The translations under genes were made by a program, and so were the position numbers. DNA of 64,000 nucleotides, from the NCBI GenBank assembly GCA_947652115.1, contig OX393567.1, positions 19,605,298 through 19,669,297 of the forward strand, written 5' to 3'. Position 1 is the first letter of the stretch. Each line of letters begins with the position of its first letter. This DNA is from Blastomussa wellsi. Its lineage: Eukaryota > Cnidaria > Anthozoa > Scleractinia > Plerogyridae. Of the stretch, positions 1 to 10,201 are shown in pieces. The notes beneath the pieces were generated by a model. The model saw nothing but the letters and a program-made list of their open reading frames with translations. It was not told where the DNA came from and ran no database searches.

Positions 1-634
1 CAAATAAAAAGGAAAAAAGTATTTTTTATAGTTGTCTACATGTGTACTCTGCTCTGGTGCAAAACTATTCTGACTTGTGGAATGATTTTGCTGAGACCAG
101 CTCACAGAACAGAGCTTAACACAAAAATTAATAAATAAAAAACTACATGTAAGTGTTGAGACTTGCTCAACATGGACGATTTTTTGAATGTTTACAAAAA
201 AGCACCAAATGAATGTACATGTATAACTGTCTTGTACAAAAGGCTCAAGGATGCAAAGTATGGTACAGCAGACAATAGTAACCTGGTTGTTAGTTTACTA
301 GAAACAAGAGTAAATAAATAATACAGTAGAATATTAAAACATTTCTTGGAAATGAGATTTCACTCCTCAATAAACTGGCAGACGAATGTACGTGTAGGTT
401 TTTTTTAGACATGCGCATCTTTGAGATTTTCGCCACAACAACATAAATTATACACATACCCAAAACAAGATAAGCTAAACATCTGGAGTATTTCGTTTTA
501 CAAGTTACCATTAAGTTTCTCTATTAAGAAATCAACTCAGTGCACTAAACACCAAATTGATTCAAGGTCACTTTCAAAGCAGTACACTTCATAAAGTAAC
601 TAAAAGCTGTAGTTATCTACAAGTACGGCTGGCC
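1..634. other. 3' flank of the PIDD1-like gene, no gene seen
   Basis: A/T-rich sequence lying downstream of the stop codon at 635 on the minus strand. It would include the 3' UTR of the death-domain gene. The open frames here are short, low in complexity and resemble no protein I know. I do not see a clear polyadenylation signal on the minus strand. Confidence 0.5.
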
Positions 635-3600
635 TCAACCCATCTCAACAGCCAGACAGTACTGCCTTGCCACATAGCCAAGTCCAACCTTGCAAAGGGC
701 AGATGATAGGTTATTCAGATTGCAACGATCAGGATATTGATCACGCCATGCAATAAGAACCTGGTATGCTTTTTCCTGAAGGCCATCCTGCCTCAGGGTA
801 CAGTCATGTTCTATTTCCTGGATTTTATTGTCTCCAACACCCAAAACTCTACCAAGCTGTTTCCATTTGCCATTTCCAACGTTTTGTGCAAGGTCTTGAA
901 ACTTCTCTTCCCAGTTGACAGGCTCATGGAGTCTACGTTTGCGAGCATTCTTCTTCACACAGGGGCACATTTTAGGTTCCATTTCTGTTAGAATTGATTG
1001 AATCATGTTGTTATCAGTTAAATAGGACAGCCTATACACTACATGTTATGGCAAGACACATGCATTGTTTGCAGACTGACTGACTGATCAACCGACCGAT
1101 GATGTACCATGCCAGGTGGCAGCAGAAAAACCTCTTCAATTCTACCCATCTCTAGCTAAGTTTAGAGGGGGTAAGTTTCTAAAGAAACTGCGGTGCTGCG
1201 GCAGTGGGAAATATAACAATAAAATTCTGTTTTATCAGCTAGGTTGATAATGTGAATTGGCCACCGTAAAGAGATTCAAGAGCTGACGTTTCGAGCGTTA
1301 GCCCTTCGTCAGAGCGAATCAAGGAATTGTGGGTCGTGTGTTTTTTATATATAGAAAGATGGAGCTTTGCTATTGGCTGGTGCCTGGTAACGTGAAAACA
1401 ACGGAATAAATTAGTTGAATGAAAAGCGTTCGTTGATACCGTCAGGATTAAGAGTGCCGATTTGGAAAATAAATTTTTGTTCTAGAGTTTTGCAGCTTTC
1501 CGTATTTCCTTGGTGAAGGGAAAGGCCGCAGACTGCCATATGTTGCTTAGAAAATCGGCACTCTTAATCCTCGCTCACTCGCTCGAAACGTCAGCTCTTG
1601 AATCTCTTTACGGTGGCCAATTCACATTATCAACCTAGTTGATAAAACAAAATTATCTATCTGGTTATTTACAAGCATGACTGGGCACTTGAACAACTCG
1701 TCTTATAACAGAGGTGTATGTTTGCTATACTGGAGATTTGTTTCCAAGTTTTTCAGTAATGTTATATGTTATTGTATGTATGTGTGTTGTATCACAGGCA
1801 GGCCAAGCTCTCTATGCGAACTGTGCAAACAATATGGCTTCAAATAAAAGGGTTTGTACGGGAATTCTGACAAAGGATGCATTAACGTAGTCATACACGA
1901 AAAATTGTCAATAAAAAGGGGTCACCTTGTTCCGTTTGTGTATTGCTTGCTTGTGGTGTGGTTATTTCACCGATCCAAGATGTTGAAATGCCTTGCATGT
2001 AGATCGGTGAAATGACCACACCACAAGCACGCAATATACAAACGGAACAAGGTAAGCCTTTTTTATTGACAATTTTATATCGTATGGCTACCTCCATGCA
2101 TCCTTAGTCGGAATTCCCTTACAAACCCTTATAATTTGAAGCGATACTGTTTGTACAGTTCACATAGAGAGCTTGGGCTGCCTGTGGTTGTATGTATCGG
2201 ATTTGAACCTGAAACCTTTAGAGTTTCAAGTCCAGTACCCTGACCCCTAAGTCACCCAAAAAGCCCCATATCAATGATTTAAATTTGTAGAGATCCCTAA
2301 ATTTCCCATCATGGTAGGTATTCACTTGGTTTTGAAAGCTCAAGAACACAGATGTCTGTTTAGGTTCAGCTCTATACTGCATGCGACAAACTCTCACCTG
2401 ATTCATCTTCTTCCATAGTCCTCATTGATCCACTTCCACTTGGCATTTGCTGTCTAGTCGCATTTCCTGGGGTCCCTGTTTTATACAGAGCTGTGATAAA
2501 CTGATGTGGCATTCCACCACGCCGTTTATAGTCAGCAATGACGGCTGCTATGGGATTGTCACAACTGCTCAAGTTGTTGATCTCCCTTGGAGTATATCCT
2601 AGATTCTCCGCCACTTCCTGCCATACCTCATCACCCATGTCTTTCTCAGCCTTGATGCTCAACAATGCTGAGAGTTCTTTGGTCAGCTGTACTTCCCAAT
2701 CCAGAGAAGCATCGACAACATCAGAATCACGAGGCTGCAATGAAAGATTGTGGAAGAAATTACACAATCATGAAAGTAGCTGGGACAAAAATTCAAAATT
2801 TATTATTGAATAGTTTGTTGACCATACATAAGTGCATGTCCCTTAAAAATAACCCTAAAATAGTGGTAGATACAATTTCTTCCCATTTTATAAGGCCAGG
2901 TGCACCCTTACATTTCTTTCACTAAAAAAGGTTACCATGGTTTAAATCAATCTGACAAACCTTATTTAAGAGAAATGACAGAACTGGCTTGTATCCACCA
3001 TATTGTGAGGGTTGCTCCACAAAAACACTTCCAAAGTTGCCATGAGGAGCGTCACCAGTAAACTGACATCCAAATTGAATTACAAATGGCCGACCTGTGA
3101 AGTTCTCCATGGCAACAAGTTCTTTCATCCCAATTGATGTATCTGCTCTGAAATGAGTTGATTCCAACCTGGTATAGAAAATGGGATTGAAGAAAAAAAC
3201 AAGTGAATCTTATTTGTGTTAAAGTGCACCTAACCCCAAAATATTGTTTTTGCTAACATAAACCGTTGCACCAGTTTGAAACACATTGCACCTTTTGTTT
3301 CTCCTTTTTCCCAATTTCTGACTATTTATAGCATTCGAAAGTTACAAAAAACTGTTCCATGACCGAGTCAGAAGGGGGTGGGTCTATTCCCTGTTTGACG
3401 TCACAAACTGATTTGAATTGCATCAAGTCTTTGCAAACATGCATGCAAATTAGTATGTGACGTCAAATAGGGAATAGACCCACACCCCTGCTGACTCGGT
3501 CGTGGAACAAATGATGCACAGTTTTTTTGTAACTTTTGAATGATTGCTATAAATAGTCAGATTTTTGTCAAAAGGAGAAACAAAAGGTGCAATGCGTTTC

Positions 3601-6366
3601 GAACTGGTGCAAAGGCTCATTTTAGTGAAAAAAAATATTTGGGGGTTAGGTGCACTTTAAGTATCCATACTTCCATTGGTTTGAACCTCATCTCCTCTCC
3701 CCTCTTGGAAATTCCAGTTTAGGTTCATAGGTTTAGGCTGCCCAATAAATATGACATTTCCAAACCACTGGTATGGTTCTGATTTGCTTTGATTTAACTT
3801 CATGAATTATTAACTGGTTTGAGAAGGGTATTTAATTTGAACAAACAATGCCAATGAAGATCTATGCTCCCTGCTTCCAGCTTAACATTTTGTATGTATA
3901 ACAATTTCTGCAACTTTGTCTTTGCCTTGCAGAAGTACAGAAAATAAATTACTGCAAAACAAGGTTTCTGCTTAGTGTACCTGGGTGCCATTAAGTAACA
4001 ACAATTTGGCAGCTTTACCTGATCTGCAAATTTCCTGTGTGTAACATCTTTGGTGCAATACATTTACCAACCAGAATAGGAAAGTTACCAATGCCCTCCA
4101 GAGGTTTGCCGAATCTGTAGCAAGCTATGCAGATGCCAAACCTCAAGCCATCCTCGCTCACTTCTGACATCAATGCTTGGAAAGAGACATTGAACCGAAA
4201 CATGGGAAGGATACTGGATGCACCAAGCTTTGCTTCCCACAGGATGGAATCAATGATATTCCATAAAACTCTGAAGAATGAGAAATGCTCCACTGAGAAG
4301 TACACAGTACACAGGTTCTCATTGTCATTATCAATGTGTAAAAACCTTGGATGAAACTGCTGCCACTGCAGATCTTCGCCTTCTGTTGTGGAACTACACC
4401 AAAATGTGAGCTGTCTGTTACCATACCTCCGTTGAATTTCTTTACCACTTGGAAGTGGAAGGCGGACAGTCACAAAGTCTGCAGAGTCGGGATTGAAGAC
4501 ACAGCCATGAGGTCCCACTTGGATAACTGGTGTTGCCAGAGCAAACGCTTCAGGATCTGAATGATCAACATCATAAGGCTCATCTGCATAGAGAACCTTG
4601 AGAGATGCCTCAATATCATAGAGCAGCGAGGTCTCTGGGATAAGAATTTCCACACCAGGAACTTCAGGGACATAAAGACATCCACCCACCCCAGCCCTTA
4701 TGGTTTTACGAGCTTCAGGGTACCCTTTGCTCACGACAATAGCAAAGAGACTGAAATGATAGGCTCTGACTTCCACATGGGAAGTGAAGACATTGTAGTC
4801 TTCTGGATTTAATTTCTCCCACTTTGTCCTCTGTCCCATTCCTGTGTTACTGCACAGACAAGTAACGCTGTCATTTTTTCCAACTTTGACGTCATAAGGA
4901 AAACTTATAATGGCCGGATCATCGCTGAAAAACTTTGCTCCATGAGGTGCCATCTCTATAACCTCACTTGCCAACACTTGCCGATTACTTAGTTTAGGAC
5001 AGAATGACATGTCTTCAATAACCTCAAGAGTAAATTCTGACTGCAGATGACCAGAGAGGTTTTCCTCTGGGATGATAACACAAATGTCTCCGAGAGAGAT
5101 GTGTCTGCGCCTGTCAGTAATAATTCCGAAGTCAGAGTCATTCTCGTAACAATCATTATCAGAGATGTCACTCAAACATGAACTGTCACTATCACTTGAA
5201 ACATTCTTCTGCCTTAGAACTGCCTGTATGTTGTTGTTTACAGCATCATCTATTGATGACTGAAAACTGATAAACGAATGTTTTCTATCAAGAGGAAAGT
5301 GTTCTCCAATTCCAACACTCCCAGTGAAAGATGAACATGTCCCATACTCACTGGTAGTCACACATCTATTTCGTCTTGGGCCAAGATTCTCTAAATCAAG
5401 GCTAAAATCCAGTCTTCGTCTTGGAAAAGGGAATGGCTGTGGTTGATGCTGGCTTTTAATTCCACGAAGATACTCAATGTTTAGTTTTCTGAGCTCCTGG
5501 TTGAGAAGAATTTTTTTTGTCTGTTCTTTTATAAGGTGTAATCCATTTTGATGTGATTCTTCCAAACTGGAGACTGCACGCTGGTGCTGCTCCAAATATT
5601 TGCCTGGTGAAGTTTCTACAGGTGAAGGCACAGAATTCAAAGAATTTTCTGTTGGTGAAAAAGTTGAACAAGAAGTCTGTTTGCAGGAAGTTTGAGGTTC
5701 TACAACTGGATCAGAATAAGATAAGCCATGACGATGCCCTTCTCTCTGAAATACTTTTGAGCGCAACTGAACTTTGTGCAAACTTTTCCTCGTAGGAGAT
5801 AACAGCGCAAGATTGGTGTTAGAGCCCTCAATATCAACTGTTTTGCTGGGTGGTAGTCTTAAGTAGTTTCGTATTTCCTCTATTCCTTGAAGGTAAACAT
5901 CTTTGGGAATATTTTCAATAAGGTTGTGAACAAGGTACAAGCGGTGAAGATGCGGTAAAAGGAATGCCCAGAATGGTACGATCTCAACCAAGTTTCCTGA
6001 CAAATTAAGCCATTCAAGGTTACAAAGTTTGGAAATGCAAAAAGGTACTTCTTGGAAAATGTTATGCACCAAATCGAGTTTCCTCAAGTTTGACAACTCC
6101 TCAAATTCTTTTGGTAAGCCTTTGAAGTAATTGTGGCCTAAATAAAGCTCCTCCAAACAGGTTAAGTGACAAATACAACTTGGCAGTGATTGAAGGCCAT
6201 TACAGCTTAGCTCTAAAACTTTTAAGTTTTGTGCAAGAGGCTTGGTAAAAACCTCTCGAGGTACACTTGTAAGGTTCAGACCACGAAGATCCAAGAAGCT
6301 CTGGCATGATTTACTGGCTCTTTGTAAAACCTTTTCTTTCTCTTTGAGTCCAGAAGGACTTCTCAT
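635..6366 (-). CDS. PIDD1-like: PIDD1-like LRR-ZU5-ZU5-UPA protein with two death domains (four coding exons)
   Basis: Coding exons on the minus strand are 6366-4019, 3168-2961, 2734-2398 and 984-635, with GT-AG borders and matching phase at each junction, giving 1080 residues. Leucine-rich repeats cover about residues 22-175. Two ZU5 domains follow; each ends in a His-Phe-Ser site (about 537 and 694) like the two autocleavage sites of PIDD1. The 2961-3168 exon fits the UPA region. The last two exons each encode a death domain (LDWEVQL and VNWEEKF starts). In the known family PIDD1 activates caspase-2 through RAIDD or NF-kB through RIP1. Vertebrate PIDD1 has one death domain, so the second is unusual. 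The frame runs upstream of the ATG at 6366 into a TTG; a possible acceptor (TTTTTGTAG) just upstream suggests a 5' UTR exon. Family assignment is firm; strict orthology is not shown. Confidence 0.88.
1230..1664 (-). mobile_element. Penelope-like element fragment, head-to-head inverted
   Basis: The stretch 1236-1550 matches the minus-strand 3' end of the Penelope-like copy at 42208-43280 (hammerhead-like motif, then the last codons of the GIY-YIG protein). From about 1550 the element switches orientation and its 3' end reappears on the plus strand to about 1661, so both outer ends carry the same terminal sequence inverted. It lies in the last PIDD1-like intron (985-2397). Confidence 0.8.
1273..1320 (-). 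ncRNA. Hammerhead-ribozyme-like motif of Penelope 3' region
   Basis: On the minus strand the core boxes CTGACGA, GAAAC and GTC appear in hammerhead order. GGGC and GCTC can form a short stem II with a TAAC loop. Flanking GATTC/GAATC and GCT/AGC can form stem I. Stem III would be only about two base pairs. Hammerheads are known in Penelope-like elements. Of the three copies here, this is the one that keeps the canonical first box. Activity is not shown. Confidence 0.55.
1793..2186. mobile_element. Fold-back MITE, 394 bp, GTTGTAT direct repeats
   Basis: The two halves are inverted copies over roughly 190 bp each, from CACAGGCAG at the left to CTGCCTGTG at the right. The 7-mer GTTGTAT lies flush outside both ends (1786-1792 and 2187-2193) and looks like a target-site duplication. 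It has no coding capacity and sits in the last intron of the PIDD1-like gene. Confidence 0.75.
3223..3656. mobile_element. TTAA-flanked palindromic MITE, 434 bp
   Basis: Ends AGTGCACCTAACCCC and its reverse complement lie immediately inside TTAA at 3219-3222 and 3657-3660. The inverted match continues across most of both halves. TTAA duplication is the hallmark of piggyBac-type transposition. It lies in the first PIDD1-like coding intron (3169-4018). Confidence 0.8.
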
Positions 6367-8112
6367 TTTCCCTACATAGCGGGACAAAATTTAAAGTTCT
6401 ACAAAAACAAAAATAATAGCACTGAATTAGTAAGAGCACATTAGCTACCGTTTTGCCTAATTGATTTTTGACACCTTTTCCACCTAACAGAAAGGTATCA
6501 AGGTGCAAATTGTGAATGCAACAATGAACATTCAAATTAAAGGAATACATTTTGGATTAAGTAACGGTCGATGGTAATGTGAACACCAAAACTAAATTGA
6601 GCTCATATTCAGTTGATCGATCAAGCGTGAGTTACACAAAATTAAACACAGGGGACTATAAAGTACAATTTTTAACTCGATATCAATGAGTGTGGCCATA
6701 CCCATTACGGAATGTAACAGAAAATAGTTCAAAAGGTTTCTTGGGGTGGAATTTGCGACACTGGAGGTAAACTTTAAGCTCGAGTGACTTGTTTATTTGT
6801 TTTTATATTTTACTAACGATATAAGCTTACTAATTGATTCAAGGACAGTCTACAAACTTTCCACTCCATTCAACTAAAACTGTTTTGCCGCCCGTGCAAG
6901 AAACTGCTGCTTGAGTACAATCCAGAAAGCTTATTTTACAATGGGAGTGATAGGTTAAAAAAAGAGCTGGGTGTCCGGCTATCTGTCAGGCGTGTGGGAT
7001 CGTGCTTTCAGCTTCAAAGCTTCAAATCAAACTGTTGACCTGAATTTCGCAGTACTGTCGATCGCGCAGTGGATACATGGCTGCCCCACTACATTTAGAT
7101 AGATAGATAGATAGTAATTCGTACCTGGACTTTTCTTGCTCAAAGCAACATAATTACATTCTTCTTTTACGCCTTCACTCCCCCTTGAGCGACTTTTGCG
7201 TGCCTTGCCTGGGCACGCGTGAAAACGAACAATGGACCAATGTTGTTATGGAAACAGACTATTGTCCTCTCCCACGTGTTTTACTGCCTCGGACAAGGCC
7301 GTGGATTACTGCGCCCTGAAATCTAGATCAATTAATTCGCAAGTTGCCTAATTGCCGAAACTGTGTACCCGCGGCAGCAGTTTCAACGTGAATAGTCAAA
7401 TTTTGGCTAACGGTTTGTCCAGGGCCAGCACGTACAAAACACTTCGAAAGCTCCGCCCGACTCTCAGGGCCTGTTTACATGGAGGCAGGGGTCCCGGTCA
7501 ACCGAGTTACCCGGCTAACCGAGCTACCCTGGGAAGGCTAACGTTTCATACTTTTTTTAGAAAACGCATTGAAGTCCGCCTACCCGGGGCACCCCGTCTA
7601 CTTGCTCGGGGCACCCGGCTTGGCCGGATAGCTTTTTTTCCAAATGGTTGCATCAACAGTGCGCGCGCGCGGTAGCGAGGCTTCATTTGTTGAGGTATAA
7701 TACTTAGAAGGAACGTAAACTTCAAATATATCAGCCGCAATTTTCAAAACTACATTTGTTAGGTCCGTTGACATCACGAACAAACTGATGCAATTCCCAT
7801 GACACACGCAGTAAGCCAAAGTCTCTCCTTCGCAGGCGTTGTTCGGGTCATCACGCAACGCTCCTCCCTCCTCCCCCCGTTTGGCTTGATGTACGATGAC
7901 TACCCCCCCCCCCCCGCCACGTTTCAAAATGCTCCACCGCCTCTGCTTTGATATGGATATAAAGAACAATAAAATTAACGCACAAAATGATTTTAAAAAC
8001 GGAAGTACGAGTCTGCCCACAGACATCCCCCTCACCCCAATTTTAGGAACGCAGTTGGGTGCTTCCGCCAATGAAACGTTCCTCACTATGAGCTCCCGTC
8101 CAAATTTAGCAA
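6367..8112. other. Intergenic region between the PIDD1-like gene and the Polinton
   Basis: This should hold the promoter and any 5' UTR exon of the minus-strand PIDD1-like gene. A short TAGA microsatellite lies at about 7096-7115. A GC-rich stretch starting with CCTGTTTACATGGAGG at about 7470-7680 resembles one end of a dispersed element, but I see no partner end. A C-run is present at about 7904. No convincing gene. Confidence 0.5.
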
Positions 8113-8120
8113 ATGGGAAC
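8113..8120. repeat. Target-site duplication, left
   Basis: ATGGGAAC lies directly outside the left terminus and again directly outside the right terminus (23483-23490). Polintons typically give 6-bp duplications, so GGGAAC may be the true duplication with two extra bases matching by chance or belonging to the end. Confidence 0.8.
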
Positions 8121-8291
8121 ACACACATTACTAGTAGGCTATCTAGCACAGACTCATCCTCTGGACCTTTAAAAATTAAAATTAACCCTCCCAACGGTGT
8201 TGTTTTGCAAACACCACAGTTGGGAGGGTTAATTTTAATTTTTAAAGGTCCAGAGGATGAGTCTGTGCTGGAGCCTACTAGTAATGTGTGT
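8121..8291. repeat. Terminal palindrome (hairpin) in the left repeat
   Basis: Arms of about 80 bp (8121-8200 and 8211-8291) are inverted copies around a short centre TGTTTTGCAA. The outer arm reads GGCTATCTAGCACAG where the inner arm, inverted, reads GGCTCCAGCACAG. Either strand of this end can fold into a long hairpin. Confidence 0.9.
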
Positions 8292-8364
8292 GCCCTGAGA
8301 GGTAAAAACATTTTTTCAACAATCAAGCAACAGCATTTTTCAAAACAGAAGACACAAAGGCAAA
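8121..8364 (+). repeat. Left terminal inverted repeat, Polinton
   Basis: 244 bp that match the reverse complement of 23236-23482. I count about five substitutions and one 3-base indel, all in the centre and inner arm of the terminal palindrome. The match stops at GGCAAA (8364). The outermost sequence is ACACACATTACTAGTAGG. Confidence 0.95.
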
Positions 8365-8506
8365 AGAGAGATGGGATCTGGGTTTTTTTGAAGTTCATTG
8401 TGAAATAAAAATGCACCCATTTTGTGAAAAAAATCAACGCATCACAAAAGTTACGTCATGCGGGAAAGTTTGTAGTTTCAGGAAAATTGATTTGTGCAAC
8501 CTGTGT

Positions 8507-8692
8507 TTAAAAAACGGAAAGAGGCATATTATCGGCCGCCCTGTCTTTCACTGAAATTTCACAATGTTTTTTTTCGTCCGCTTCACGCATCGCCTCAACA
8601 ACTTGTTGAGCTATCTGTCTGACATCATTCAGCCAAACTGGAGAAGAAAGTTCCGCAAAAATAACGAAAAGCATGTGAAATATCGTGATCAT
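8507..8692 (-). CDS. Possible small Polinton protein, 61 aa
   Basis: A short ATG-started frame lying 64 bp downstream of the 213-residue gene on the same strand. A hydrophobic N-terminus is followed by a charged, helix-like segment (VVEAMREADEKK). I do not recognise it. It is listed because it lies in line with the neighbouring minus-strand genes in otherwise empty sequence inside the element. It could equally be chance. Confidence 0.3.
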   Translation of the reverse strand: MITIFHMLFVIFAELSSPVWLNDVRQIAQQVVEAMREADEKKHCEISVKDRAADNMPLSVF

Positions 8693-8756
8693 TTTGAGTT
8701 ATGCAGTCAACCTTTAATTATAGTTAAAGATATTTTTTTTGTTTTTCCTTCAAACT

Positions 8757-9398
8757 TCAGTTCAAATTTGCAGTGCTTGGCGCCGCGAGTTTTCTCATAA
8801 GCTGTTCTTGAAGCTCTTTTTTTATCTTTTCAACATCAGGCAGTTTACCTAAAGATGGTTTTTTTGTGAGCTTTGCTCGTACCTTTTCTTTTAACTCATT
8901 GTACTGTTCCAATTCAGAAAGAATAATCTGAAACTCAGAATCACTAATGCGATTATCAATTAAAGCCTTGGAAACCAGCTTGTCAACACTCGCACGTTTT
9001 GCAAGGCCAAGAGTAACAATCTCCTGGTGTTTAGACATTTTTTTGTCAAGTTTTTTCCCGGCAAGAATCAAACCGGAGGAAGCAACAGAGAATAAACCAC
9101 CAACAACACCAAGAGGGATGGCCACGGGTATTCCGACCCCTGTTAGAGCAGACGCAAGTCCAGCACTAGAAAAAACAGCGCTGAGTCCGCCAAGACCGCC
9201 GGAAATCCAGTTGACGGCTGTTTTTGCGCGTTTAAATTTTTTTCGAACAAGTCTATATTTGTCAACCTCTTCAGCCAACTTTTTTTTGATTTCGTTTATC
9301 TCTCCAAGGCGAAAAGCCTCAGGCTTTTGTAAAACAGGATATAATCCGCTTTGTGGTGTCTCCGGAGGAGCACTGGGCAATACGTTTGATGAAGACAT
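8757..9398 (-). CDS. Polinton virion-type protein with glycine-rich hydrophobic domain, 213 aa
   Basis: Residues 1-25 are Pro/Ser-rich, 30-60 are basic and helical, 61-114 form a long glycine/alanine-rich hydrophobic stretch, and the rest is a charged helical region ending Leu-Asn. The hydrophobic block with basic flanks is like membrane-active minor virion proteins, but I cannot place it in a named family. It lies 51 bp downstream of the probable penton gene on the same strand, suggesting joint late expression. The start is the ATG at 9398, just below a TATTTTATA sequence. Confidence 0.75.
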   Translation of the reverse strand: MSSSNVLPSAPPETPQSGLYPVLQKPEAFRLGEINEIKKKLAEEVDKYRLVRKKFKRAKTAVNWISGGLGGLSAVFSSAGLASALTGVGIPVAIPLGVVGGLFSVASSGLILAGKKLDKKMSKHQEIVTLGLAKRASVDKLVSKALIDNRISDSEFQIILSELEQYNELKEKVRAKLTKKPSLGKLPDVEKIKKELQEQLMRKLAAPSTANLN

Positions 9399-9449
9399 TG
9401 TCTATAAAATACAGCTTTTTTTTTTAATTGTCTGAAATTCAAGAGGTAA

Positions 9450-10115
9450 TCAATTTATCTCCAAAACGAAAGTGAGTGGCATCTCATTGAAATCAAAAAG
9501 TTCACCATTCTCATCTTTGACTGAAATAGTCAAACTGTTTACCTCTCGACTTTTCAAAGTGGAACGAACATGCTGTGGCTCTGACTGATAAAAAACTTTT
9601 TCCCAAGGTTCACCTTTTATATCAAAGTTGGCAAGAATGGTGGATGGTTTTCCATTGAACTGATTTTCTTGTTTGTCAATCAAGTCACAATGGATTAAGT
9701 ACGTTGAAGTGGAGTTCAGTTTTTTTGAATACAATAACGAAAAGAATTTTGGTAAATTTCCGACAACGCCAAAGCCAAGAAGAGAGCTCAAATTTTCATC
9801 AATTTGAAATTCTTCCAAATTTGTGTTTAAGACAACCATTTGACCATAGGGTGTGTTGATTTCTGCTTTTAAGGAGTCACTGTCCGGCAAAAGATCATTT
9901 TCAATTTTACTTTTTAAAGATTTCAAGGTGTAATTGCCCGGTAAAAAGGTGATGGTTTTGTTATGTGTTATCGATTTAAGTCTGCCCACTTTTTTAATGT
10001 TAAACCAAGAATTGTAAAGAGAACAGCTTAAAAGTCTGATATAGTTTGGTTGAAGGGGCTGGTGAAAATAAACTGTGTAGTCGTTTGAAGGAGCGATGAT
10101 TGTGAGCACAACCAT
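9450..10115 (-). CDS. Probable penton (single jelly-roll minor capsid) protein, 221 aa
   Basis: About 220 residues, mostly predicted beta strand, with an ending of the form Val-x-Asp-Glu-Asn-Gly-x-x-Phe-Asp-Phe-Asn followed by a hydrophobic strand (PLTFVLEI). This C-terminal pattern and size are typical of the Polinton minor capsid protein, which forms the pentameric vertices of the icosahedral shell. It is read divergently from the 566-residue gene (86 bp between starts) and followed by the 213-residue membrane-type gene. Start ATG at 10115. The call rests on size, pattern and context, not on an alignment. Confidence 0.7.
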   Translation of the reverse strand: MVVLTIIAPSNDYTVYFHQPLQPNYIRLLSCSLYNSWFNIKKVGRLKSITHNKTITFLPGNYTLKSLKSKIENDLLPDSDSLKAEINTPYGQMVVLNTNLEEFQIDENLSSLLGFGVVGNLPKFFSLLYSKKLNSTSTYLIHCDLIDKQENQFNGKPSTILANFDIKGEPWEKVFYQSEPQHVRSTLKSREVNSLTISVKDENGELFDFNEMPLTFVLEIN

Positions 10116-10201
10116 TTTGTATTGAACACAAAAATAATGGAAAACTATTTTATTTTTGTTCCGTGCAATTTTTCAATTGAAAAATAACAGGGAAAAAGAA
10201 A
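10116..10201. promoter_or_regulatory. Divergent promoter between penton and 566-aa gene
   Basis: An 86-bp A/T-rich gap separates two divergent start codons. The penton start is preceded on its strand by CAATACAAAATGG, close to the CAATATACAAAACATG at 16601. No other element is clear. Confidence 0.45.

Noticed and set aside
7896..8408. 170-codon plus-strand open frame over the same border
   Set aside because: Starts in a poly-C tract, crosses the insertion junction and encodes the palindrome in both directions.
7598..8437. 279-codon minus-strand open frame across the left Polinton border
   Set aside because: It reads through the terminal palindrome and into host DNA, has no family similarity and exists only because the palindrome happens to be open.
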